Position numbers and translations under genes: made by a program. A DNA stretch of 64,000 bases from Burkholderiaceae bacterium. GTDB lineage: Bacteria; Pseudomonadota; Gammaproteobacteria; Burkholderiales; Burkholderiaceae_C. Where the stretch lies: positions 62,001 to 126,000 of the forward strand of contig JACKLO010000008.1 in NCBI GenBank assembly GCA_024235915.1. The letters are read 5' to 3'. Below are positions 32,338 to 38,574 of the stretch, in pieces (within the stretch, counting starts at the first letter, position 1; each line of letters starts with the position of its first letter). The notes below the pieces were generated by a model. That model was given only the letters and a program-made list of their open reading frames with translations, was not told where the DNA came from and did no database searches.

Positions 32338-33948
32338 ATGAACCCCACACACTTTCGCTACTTCGACGCGCCTGCAACTGACAGCGGCGTCGAGGCTTCG
32401 CTGGCCAGTGACGTGCCATATGCGCGCAGCGGCTACACCGAGGTCCTGGTCTGCACGCCGGATGCCGTCGACCTGAGCCGCGCCGGCGATGGTCTGCCGC
32501 TGCTGCTGCACCACGACAGCACACGCCTGATCGGGCGGGTCTACGACATCCGCGCCGAAGGCTCCCGGGTACGTGGCCGGCTCACGTTCTTCGACACCGC
32601 CGAAGGCCGCGAAGCCCGCGCCATGGTCGACGGTGGCCACCGTGAGCTGTCCATCGGATACACCGTCGTCAACCGGGACCAGTCCCGCAGTGGCACCGTC
32701 GTCGTCACGCGCTGGGTGTTGCACGAAGTGTCCATCGTGGCGATCCCGGCGGACGCGACGATTGGCGTCGCGCGTTCGTTCGACGGGGCGCCATCTTCGG
32801 CGCCAGGTGCCGTGCGCGGTGGTGTCACCACCCGGGTGTCATCACGCAGGGACGCCGGCAGCATGCACGACATGAGCACGCATCGCACTCCCTTCTCCCT
32901 CTCCCGGACGCTGGAAGCACTGTCCGACCCCGAGCCCGGCGACCTGTCGGCGGTGCTTGACCAGCGCGTCTATGACGCCACGTTCGGGCGCGACAAGCCG
33001 GGCAACTTCCGAGAGGGCTACCCCGGCGTGGCCGTGCGCATCCCGCTCGAGCTGCTGGCGCGTGACCTGACCATGGGCACGCCGACTGCCGGCGGCAACC
33101 TGGCCGGCCAACCGGTCTACAGCCCGCGCGACGCGCTGCGTGGCTTCAGCATTGCAGCCGACTACGGCATGCAGGTGATCGACTGGCCGGCCGGCAGTCT
33201 GCCGAGCGTGCCTGCGATCAGTGCGCCTATCGAGTTCGGCGCGGACATCTCGGGCGTTGAAGAGGAAGGCTTTCGCGCCGAAGGCGATGCAGTGCGTGAC
33301 GCCGACCTGGCGTTTTCCGCGCAGGATGTCAGCACGTCGACCATTGGCTGCAGCATCAAGGTCAGCCGCAAGCTGATCAAGCAAGGCGGGCCGGCTGTCG
33401 ACGCCATGCTGCGGCGCGAGCTGCTGCGGTTCATTGGCGAGCGCATCGACTACGCCGTGTTGTCTGGCCGCGGGCCGACCTATGACGAGCCCATGGGGTT
33501 GTGCAACCACGAGGACATCATCGAGGAAGATGGCACCGACCTCGATTGGGAGATCATCACCGCGGCCTATGTCCCGCTGGTCGGGCAGCACGCCGCACTC
33601 CGATTCGAGGCCCTGCGCGCTGTGTGCGCGCCTGGCGTGGCCGGGCAACTCTCCACGCGCACCGAGTTCTTCGGTGAGACCGCCACCTTTGAATCACCAC
33701 GTGACGCGATCCTTACCGGGGCCACCCTCGGCGGGGTGTTGCCCGCGGCCTGGACGCAGTCCTGCAAGCTGGCCACGATGGTGATCGGCGACTTCAGTCG
33801 CGCCGCCCTACTGGTCCATGGCGGTATCACGTTGATCGTGGATCCTCGCTTCAACTTCGGCGCGCAACACCGGTTCACGATCCTTGCTGACATCGACGTG
33901 ATCGTGCCGCAGCCCACGGCGTTCCGGCGCATCGTGGACATCACCTGA
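32338..33948 (+). CDS. Prohead protease-HK97 major capsid fusion protein
   Basis: 536 residues. N-terminal HK97-type prohead protease (about 10-150) with catalytic His in LLLHHDSTRLIGRVYDI (His58/59) and Ser105 in HRELSIGYTV. After a linker (about 150-185) comes an HK97-fold major capsid protein (about 190-536: VSTSTIGCSIKVSRKLIKQG, ending RFTILADIDVIVPQPTAFRR). Protease and capsid are usually separate genes; fused versions are known. An internal ATG near 32862 (MHDMSTHR) could give free capsid protein. Both domains look intact. Confidence 0.88.
   Translation: MNPTHFRYFDAPATDSGVEASLASDVPYARSGYTEVLVCTPDAVDLSRAGDGLPLLLHHDSTRLIGRVYDIRAEGSRVRGRLTFFDTAEGREARAMVDGGHRELSIGYTVVNRDQSRSGTVVVTRWVLHEVSIVAIPADATIGVARSFDGAPSSAPGAVRGGVTTRVSSRRDAGSMHDMSTHRTPFSLSRTLEALSDPEPGDLSAVLDQRVYDATFGRDKPGNFREGYPGVAVRIPLELLARDLTMGTPTAGGNLAGQPVYSPRDALRGFSIAADYGMQVIDWPAGSLPSVPAISAPIEFGADISGVEEEGFRAEGDAVRDADLAFSAQDVSTSTIGCSIKVSRKLIKQGGPAVDAMLRRELLRFIGERIDYAVLSGRGPTYDEPMGLCNHEDIIEEDGTDLDWEIITAAYVPLVGQHAALRFEALRAVCAPGVAGQLSTRTEFFGETATFESPRDAILTGATLGGVLPAAWTQSCKLATMVIGDFSRAALLVHGGITLIVDPRFNFGAQHRFTILADIDVIVPQPTAFRRIVDIT
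32820..32846 (+). repeat. 27-bp direct repeat, copy 2 (inside the fusion gene linker)
   Basis: Second copy of the repeat at 32287-32313 (one mismatch), with the same two GGTGTCAYCAC units. It encodes GVTTRVSS in the linker just before the internal methionines that could start free capsid protein. Confidence 0.7.
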
Positions 33949-34093
33949 TCCTCGGCGGATCGGCTGCGGTGGAGCCTGCCACTGCAGCCGGCAATCCTCA
34001 GGCACCGGGCGCGCTTCCAGCGGTGGGCGCGCGATGCCGATCCGGCCCGTTGTTCTCCTCGGAGCAACTCGGCACCTTTCCCTGAAGGACCCC

Positions 34094-34345
34094 ATGAAGA
34101 TCAAGATCATCCAGAAGTGCCTAGGCCGCGGCCGCGTAGAGCTGCAGGCTGGCCAGGTGCTGGACCTGCCCAACGCTGAAGCCTACGAGCTGCTGGTGGC
34201 CGGCCGCGCCAAGCCTGCCGACGATGACGCGGTGGCCACGGTCAAGCGCATGGGCGAGCAGGAGATGCGCCGCGCTGGTCTGACCGGGCCGAACAACGTG
34301 CGGCACATTGCCCACGCTGCGCGCGTGCACCTGGGCAAGCCGTGA
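34094..34345 (+). CDS. Small protein downstream of the capsid gene (83 aa)
   Basis: Starts MKIKIIQKCLGRGRVELQAG behind a ribosome-binding site (CTGAAGGA). The pattern GQVLDLPNAEAYELLVAGRA resembles the short beta-rich ORFs found next to phage capsid genes, and is echoed in the next ORF (GGTFAVDGETAREMLRAGSA). Probably a head accessory or connector-related protein. Function inferred from position only. Confidence 0.62.
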   Translation: MKIKIIQKCLGRGRVELQAGQVLDLPNAEAYELLVAGRAKPADDDAVATVKRMGEQEMRRAGLTGPNNVRHIAHAARVHLGKP

Positions 34346-34566
34346 CAGATACCGGCTTCCCCATGAAAGCCGTGCGCGGTGTGCGCATTGGCCTGCGGTA
34401 CGTGTCGCCAGGCGGCACCTTCGCCGTCGACGGCGAGACCGCCAGGGAAATGCTGCGGGCTGGTTCGGCCACGCTGCTGTATCCCGCACGCGACCTGGCC
34501 AGGCTGGGCCGTGATGCAGAACTGCCGGAGCCCGAGGGCATCACGGCTCAACTGATGACGCGCTGA
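34342..34566 (+). CDS. Small protein, related to the preceding ORF (74 aa)
   Basis: GTG start overlaps the previous stop (GTGA). Residues 8-50 repeat the layout of the ORF before it: a beta-rich start, then AxxMLxAGxA. The pair may derive from a tandem duplication of a head accessory gene. No database family is claimed. Confidence 0.6.
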   Translation: MTDTGFPMKAVRGVRIGLRYVSPGGTFAVDGETAREMLRAGSATLLYPARDLARLGRDAELPEPEGITAQLMTR

Positions 34567-34793
34567 TGGCCGCCACCATCGTGCCGTTCCCTGCCAGGCC
34601 AGCGCCGGAATGGGTGCCTGCGCCGGTGCAGCGCGAACTGGATGCCATAGAGGTCTGGTGTGCGGCCACCCAGCGCCGCCTTGCACGCTTGGCCTACGCC
34701 GAGCGTGACCACCACCTGGCCGTGCGCCGCATCGCCGACGCGCTGCGCACCGACATCTTCAACGAGTGGCACAAGGCCCAGCCGCGCAAGTAG
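34566..34793 (+). CDS. Small helical protein (75 aa)
   Basis: ATG shares TGATG with the previous stop. Predicted helical and rich in Arg/Ala, with APVQRELDAIEVWCAATQRR and a C-terminal RTDIFNEWHKAQPRK. No family recognised. Its place behind capsid and accessory ORFs suggests head completion or helper interference, unproven. Confidence 0.55.
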   Translation: MAATIVPFPARPAPEWVPAPVQRELDAIEVWCAATQRRLARLAYAERDHHLAVRRIADALRTDIFNEWHKAQPRK

Positions 34794-34834
34794 CGCCACG
34801 CCAGGCACGCCGCCCGCTGCGCGTGCCGCCGTTC

Positions 34835-35149
34835 ATGGGCGTGCCGCTGACGATGCAGCGTGACCTGCGCGCCGTCGCCTGGACGGCACTTGCAACCGTC
34901 GATCATCCCGTGGGCCGTGGGCCTGCGCTGGTGGACTTGCGCGCCACGGTGCATGCCGTGGCAGTGCTGGTGCCTGAAGGCCGCGCCGCGGCTGCCGAGG
35001 CCACCGCCGCACTGGCCAGCGCCGACGACATCCTGGCCGACGACCTGCGCAAGCGGTGCGCCGCCGCCGTCGAGTTCTTCGACGCGCTGGTGGCCAGGGT
35101 CACGCTGTCCCGGCTGCTGGCGGTGATGCGCGAGGCGCTGCGGCGGTAG
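34835..35149 (+). CDS. Hypothetical protein at the end of the satellite operon
   Basis: 104 residues if started at ATG 34835 (MGVPLTMQRDLR); an earlier in-frame GTG at 34766 would overlap the preceding gene by 28 nt. Helical, with EGRAAAAEATAALASADDIL and a C-terminal VTLSRLLAVMREALRR. No family recognised. The TAG stop is followed in the same frame by the fragment at 35150. Confidence 0.55.
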   Translation: MGVPLTMQRDLRAVAWTALATVDHPVGRGPALVDLRATVHAVAVLVPEGRAAAAEATAALASADDILADDLRKRCAAAVEFFDALVARVTLSRLLAVMREALRR

Positions 35150-35408
35150 GCCACCGAGATCAAGGTGCGGGCCGAGCGGCGCTGCGGGGAAATGCTGCGG
35201 GACAGCGCCAACAGCGGCGCGCGGGCTCAACGCGGGCGGCCGGCTAATAGTGACACGACGACACGTTTATCCGACCTTGGACTTACGCGGAAGCAGAGCG
35301 AACGCTACCAGAAGCTGGCCGCCATGCCGGCAGAGCACTTTGCGGGGGACCAGCGGGGGACCAGAGGTCAACCGGCCGGAAAGCCAGTATTCATGCGGGT
35401 CTTGACAT
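35150..35408 (+). pseudogene. Fragment of a phage protein truncated at attR
   Basis: The frame after the TAG at 35147 reads KVRAERRCGEMLRDS, later TRLSDLGLTRKQSERYQKLA, a pattern common in phage/plasmid adenine-methyltransferase or ParB-associated proteins. It lacks a convincing start, covers only this short segment, runs through the repeat pair at 35344-35365 and crosses the attR core. Read as a remnant cut by the element's end. Confidence 0.55.
35344..35365 (+). repeat. Tandem GGGGGACCAGC repeats, right end of the element
   Basis: Two direct 11-bp units (35344 and 35355), the same unit as at 26624-26668, 44 bp before the attR core. Occurrence at both ends supports integrase arm sites. Confidence 0.65.
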
Positions 35409-35424
35409 CCGCTCCCTCCGCCAG
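35409..35424 (+). repeat. attR: 16-bp copy of the tRNA-Ser 3' end
   Basis: Identical to 26458-26473. The chromosomal side is marked by a hairpin-T4 terminator 15 nt further on, which is presumably the original terminator of the tRNA-Ser gene. Confidence 0.88.
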
Positions 35425-35438
35425 TGACTCTCACCTCA

Positions 35439-35458
35439 CGCGCCCTCGGGCGCGTTTT
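35439..35458 (+). terminator. Displaced original terminator of tRNA-Ser
   Basis: Stem CGCGCC/GGCGCG with loop CTCG and four T residues, 15 nt beyond attR. Before insertion it would have followed the tRNA-Ser gene closely. Confidence 0.65.
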
Positions 35459-35602
35459 GCATTTCTGGGGCCGGGCACAGCCGTTCGATGGTCCAGGTCC
35501 CCATGAAGCGTCTTCGGCGATGTGAAGCACCAGGTTCACGCATTGCCGACGCTCTTGACGCCATCACCACGCGGTTTGCCGCTCTGGAGGGCTCAATGCA
35601 CA

Positions 35603-35630
35603 AAGGGCTTGCGATCACTCGCAAGCCCTT
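35603..35630 (-). terminator. Strong hairpin downstream of the tRNA-Val remnant
   Basis: Perfect 12-bp stem AAGGGCTTGCGA/TCGCAAGCCCTT with a 4-nt loop; short T-rich tracts on both sides. It lies just past the CCA end of the minus-strand tRNA-Val remnant and is probably that tRNA's original terminator. Confidence 0.7.
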
Positions 35631-35647
35631 GATTTGATGTGCGTTTC

Positions 35648-35697
35648 TGGTGGGCGGTGCAGGGTTCGAACCTGCGACCCCTGCCGTGTGAAGGCGG
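35648..35697 (-). pseudogene. 3' half of tRNA-Val(CAC): attachment-site remnant
   Basis: On the minus strand: anticodon loop TTCACAC, 3' anticodon arm GGCAG, variable loop, T-arm GCAGGTTCGAACCCTGC, acceptor strand ACCGCCC and ACCA. The 5' anticodon arm is CCGCC instead of a full match and no D-arm or 5' acceptor strand follows, so sequence identity ends at the anticodon stem. This is what remains on one side when an element integrates at a tRNA anticodon; the second integrase starts 108 nt away. Confidence 0.75.
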
Positions 35698-35804
35698 GAT
35701 TTGGGGTCATTCAGGGATGACGCGGGACGTCGTTTACCTATGAGGCTTGTCCCGCATTGCCCCAACTTGTACCCTGCTGTTTTCGACACTTTTTGTACAC
35801 CGCG

Positions 35805-37004
35805 ATGAGCGACCGGATCGACACCGTGCGGGCGCGGGAGGCGCTGAAGCCAAGGCACGGCCCGTACTGGCAGCGTATCCGAAAGGGTTGCTACCTGGGC
35901 CTGCGCAAAACCACCGCCGGCGCTGCGGGCGTCTGGCTGGCCCGGCATCGCGACGAGGAGTCCGGCAAGCAGACGCTGCACAGCCTAGGGCACCTGGACG
36001 ACGTGGCACCGGCGGACCGATTCGACGCGGCCAAGACACTGGCCGAGAAGTGGTTTGATCACCGAGGCGCGGGTGGCCGCGAGAAACCACTGACCGTCTG
36101 GGACGCATGCGAGCGCTACGTGAAGCATCTGCGCGATGCCGGACGCGACAAGACTGCCGACGACGCGCAGGGCCGCTTCAAGCGCTGGGTGGAGCCGGAC
36201 ACCAAGTTCGCCAAGACCGTACTGCTGAAGCTCACACCCACGGCACTGGACGACTGGCGCCGGCGCCTGGCACGCGAGACGGTTCGGTCGACCAAGAACA
36301 AGGTGAACCAGAATGCAGACGCGACGCCACCGAAGGCCAGGTCCGCTAGCGCATTGAACCGAGACATGACCGCCCTGCGTGCGGCGCTCAACCTGGCGCT
36401 AGAGAACGGCCACACCACCAGCGACCATGCCTGGCGAGCGAAGCTGCGCCCCGTCAAGGATGCCGACGGGCGGCGAAACATCTACCTGGATGCGAAGCAA
36501 CGCCGGGCGCTCATCGCCAAGGCCCCGGCAGACCTTGCGGTCTTTCTGCGGGCCCTGTCGCTTCTGCCTCTTCGTCCGGGCGCCATGGCCGCCCTGCGTG
36601 TCGCCGACTTCGATGCACGCCTGGCCACGCTCACGATCGGCAAGGACAAGGCGGGGAGCGATCGCCGCATCGGCCTGCCCAAGGCCACCGCCGACTTCCT
36701 GGCGGAGGGCACGGCGAATCGAGCGCAAGAGGCGCCTCTCTTCCCACGTGCGGATGGCACGCCCTGGAACAAGGACGCGTGGAAGAAGCCCCTGAAGCAG
36801 GCCGCGAAGGATGCCGGCCTGCCAGACGGCACGGTCGCGTATGCCCTCAGGCACTCCGCGATCACCGACTTGATCGCGCTGCATCGACTCGACACGATGA
36901 CCGTGGCGCAGATTGCCGGCACCAGCCTCGTCATGATCGAGAAGAACTACGGGCACCTGCTGCGCGAGCATGCGAAAGCTGCACTGGCGGGGTTGGCGCT
37001 GTGA
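35805..37004 (+). CDS. Second tyrosine recombinase/integrase
   Basis: 399 residues from the ATG at 35805. N-terminal arm-binding part (WQRIRKGCYLGLRKTTAG), SAM-like domain (about 85-180), catalytic domain with Arg in LLPLRPGAMAALRVADF, an unusual Tyr in place of the box II His in VAYALRHSAITDL, and the nucleophile in MIEKNYGHLLREHA. Unrelated in detail to the first integrase. Next to the tRNA-Val 3' half, so probably the recombinase of a separate island extending to the right. Confidence 0.9.
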   Translation: MSDRIDTVRAREALKPRHGPYWQRIRKGCYLGLRKTTAGAAGVWLARHRDEESGKQTLHSLGHLDDVAPADRFDAAKTLAEKWFDHRGAGGREKPLTVWDACERYVKHLRDAGRDKTADDAQGRFKRWVEPDTKFAKTVLLKLTPTALDDWRRRLARETVRSTKNKVNQNADATPPKARSASALNRDMTALRAALNLALENGHTTSDHAWRAKLRPVKDADGRRNIYLDAKQRRALIAKAPADLAVFLRALSLLPLRPGAMAALRVADFDARLATLTIGKDKAGSDRRIGLPKATADFLAEGTANRAQEAPLFPRADGTPWNKDAWKKPLKQAAKDAGLPDGTVAYALRHSAITDLIALHRLDTMTVAQIAGTSLVMIEKNYGHLLREHAKAALAGLAL

Positions 37005-37048
37005 GCCCATTCGACACGGGCAGTGATCGGCACTGACGGTGCGTCGCC

Positions 37049-38179
37049 TCAGGATCTGAACCTGCGCGGCGTTCGCGTGGTCTGTGTCGTCTGACCGGCC
37101 AAGGTGATCACGACACCATCACCGTTGCCTGGTTCCCCGATTGCCGGGTACCTCACTTCATACCCGTAGCGCTGCATCAGCCCTGGATCAGCCCATTGCC
37201 GGTTCTGTGGCGTGTCGTAGTTGAACCAGAGCACGGGTTGCCTTGACCCGGTGATCACCCGTGCCAGGGCTTCAGCGTTAGGGTGCTTGAAGTACGCGTT
37301 GTTGGTGCTGACGACGTGGTGCCTGGCATCGATGGCCTTGAGGAGATCTGTGGTCACGTTCGCTCGGCTGCCGTGGTGGCTGAGCTTGAGCACGTCCACG
37401 GCCAGGGGTGTGTCCGGTGCCTGTCCGCGCTTGGCCGCCAGCGCGTGGATCTCCGGGACCAGCACGTCGGCAAACGCGTCCCCGCTGAGCAGCACCGAGG
37501 CCCTCTGGTGTGCCAGCAGGATGGCGATGCTCGAGCCGTTGGGCACAGCCCGGTCCAGCGCCGTGCGCTTGCGTGCCAGGGCCTCCAGGTCCATGGCACC
37601 CCGGGTTGGCGCCCGTTCTGCCTCAGCCTTGTCGCGCTCCTTGCGTTGGAGCTTCTCGAGTTCCTTGGCCCAGACTTTCCACAGGGCCTCCAGGCGCTCG
37701 GGCGTGGGTGAAAGGACGGTGAGCTTCGGGAGTCCATCGGCCGCGACTTCGACCCCACCCTGACCGGCGGGTGCGACCACGGCGTTGCCGCCCCACGCCT
37801 GGTTCCACGGCAGTGGCGCTTCCGGTGCACCGAGGATCTTGGCCAGGGATTCCCCCTCGGCCACGCCGCGGACGCGGCGCCTGGGCGGTGCGTTGAACCA
37901 GACGTCGCCGAAGCTCAGGCGCAGATCTGTGTCCGCCAGCAGCAGCTGCGCACCGCCGATGTGGTCATGGTCGATGTGCGTGACGACGAAGAGGTCGATG
38001 TGCCGCTGGCCATCGGTACCCGGTGGGATGGCCAGCAAACGGCGTCGCAGGGCGGGATAGGTCTCGTCCGGTCCTGTGTCGACGAGCATGCGCCAAGTGC
38101 GGCCGGGGATCGGGCAGGACACCAGCAGGCAGTCCCCAAACCCTGCTGGCAGGACATCGAGGGTGATGGCTGGGTCCAT
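37049..38179 (-). CDS. Standalone ComEC-type metallo-beta-lactamase-fold protein
   Basis: 376 residues from the ATG at 38179. Metal site HIDHDHIGG (His68-x-Asp70-x-Asp72-His73), the HxDxDH variant typical of the ComEC/Rec2 hydrolase domain rather than HxHxDH. Further ligands in LLSGDAFADV and LKLSHHGSRANV. An insert of about 60 residues (about 175-245) is rich in Lys/Glu. No membrane helices, so not a DNA channel. Directly behind the second integrase; probable island cargo with a nucleic-acid or nucleotide target, possibly defence. Function unproven. Confidence 0.82.
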   Translation of the reverse strand: MDPAITLDVLPAGFGDCLLVSCPIPGRTWRMLVDTGPDETYPALRRRLLAIPPGTDGQRHIDLFVVTHIDHDHIGGAQLLLADTDLRLSFGDVWFNAPPRRRVRGVAEGESLAKILGAPEAPLPWNQAWGGNAVVAPAGQGGVEVAADGLPKLTVLSPTPERLEALWKVWAKELEKLQRKERDKAEAERAPTRGAMDLEALARKRTALDRAVPNGSSIAILLAHQRASVLLSGDAFADVLVPEIHALAAKRGQAPDTPLAVDVLKLSHHGSRANVTTDLLKAIDARHHVVSTNNAYFKHPNAEALARVITGSRQPVLWFNYDTPQNRQWADPGLMQRYGYEVRYPAIGEPGNGDGVVITLAGQTTQTTRTPRRFRS

Positions 38180-38224
38180 GGGGCGCAACCATACGCCGGC
38201 CGGCGTTCGGCGCATACGGCTCGG

Positions 38225-38378
38225 GGCGGCCTTCCCCTGCGATGGGAACCCGTACCACATGGCCTTCCCCCGCGTCTTCCGCCAGCACCTGGGCATCACG
38301 CCGACCGAATACCGCCGAGCTGTCAATCTGTTCGAACCCCCCGCAGGCGCCGGGCTGGATCACCCGCCGGTGATCTGA
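38225..38378 (+). pseudogene. Remnant of an AraC-family regulator (C-terminal HTH)
   Basis: In frame to the TGA at 38378: GNPYHMAFPRVFRQHLGITP, then TEYRRAVNLF, the second helix-turn-helix of AraC proteins. Nothing upstream in this frame fits the rest of the family. It precedes the catabolic operon and may be the relic of its former regulator. Confidence 0.65.
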
Positions 38379-38466
38379 TGTCGCAACGGGCCGCTTGCGG
38401 GTCCGTTGTCCTTCCGGCCGCGCACCGCGATTGCTGCAAAGCAGCACGAAACTCGCCGGATCTTTC

Positions 38467-38492
38467 GGATCCTGATCGGACGATCTGGATCC
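38467..38492 (+). promoter_or_regulatory. 26-bp inverted repeat next to the sigma54-like promoter
   Basis: GGATCCTGATCG and CGATCTGGATCC form 12-bp arms (one mismatch) around GA. It ends where the -24 element begins. Candidate operator for the catabolic operon. Confidence 0.55.
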
Positions 38493-38508
38493 TGGCCAGA
38501 CGCTTGCG
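38493..38508 (+). promoter_or_regulatory. Sigma54-like promoter of the catabolic operon
   Basis: TGGCCAG-ACGC-TTGCG keeps the invariant GG and GC at the exact sigma54 spacing. Transcription would start near 38519, 56 nt before the TTG start of the hydroxylase gene. No sigma54 activator gene is in the window. Confidence 0.5.
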
Positions 38509-38574
38509 TTCACGCTCTCCCGCCGAGCCTGTCGACACTGCCTCCCACGACAGAACGACAAGCAGGAGACAGGC

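Larger units (their letters stand above)
26474..35424 (+). mobile_element. Integrated 8.95 kb capsid-encoding phage satellite (cf-PICI-like)
   Basis: Bounded by the 16-bp tRNA-Ser direct repeat. Gene order, all on the plus strand: integrase, small ORF, HTH protein, AlpA-like regulator, 42-aa ORF, replication ATPase, hypothetical, probable small terminase subunit, hypothetical, protease-capsid fusion, then four or five small ORFs. Most genes from 29319 on overlap by 1-4 nt, as in one phage-like transcript. No large terminase, portal, tail, holin/lysin or cI-like repressor was recognised. The packaging and head genes fit a satellite that builds its own shell and takes the rest from a helper phage; a decayed prophage is the alternative, but the overlapping, intact reading frames argue against it. 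Confidence 0.75.

Noticed and set aside
35150..35506. Complete phage methyltransferase-associated gene crossing attR
   Set aside because: No proper start, length far below the family, and the 3' part is att and chromosomal sequence read by chance.
37049..38179. ComEC DNA-uptake channel
   Set aside because: Only the hydrolase domain is present; there are no membrane helices or OB-fold part.
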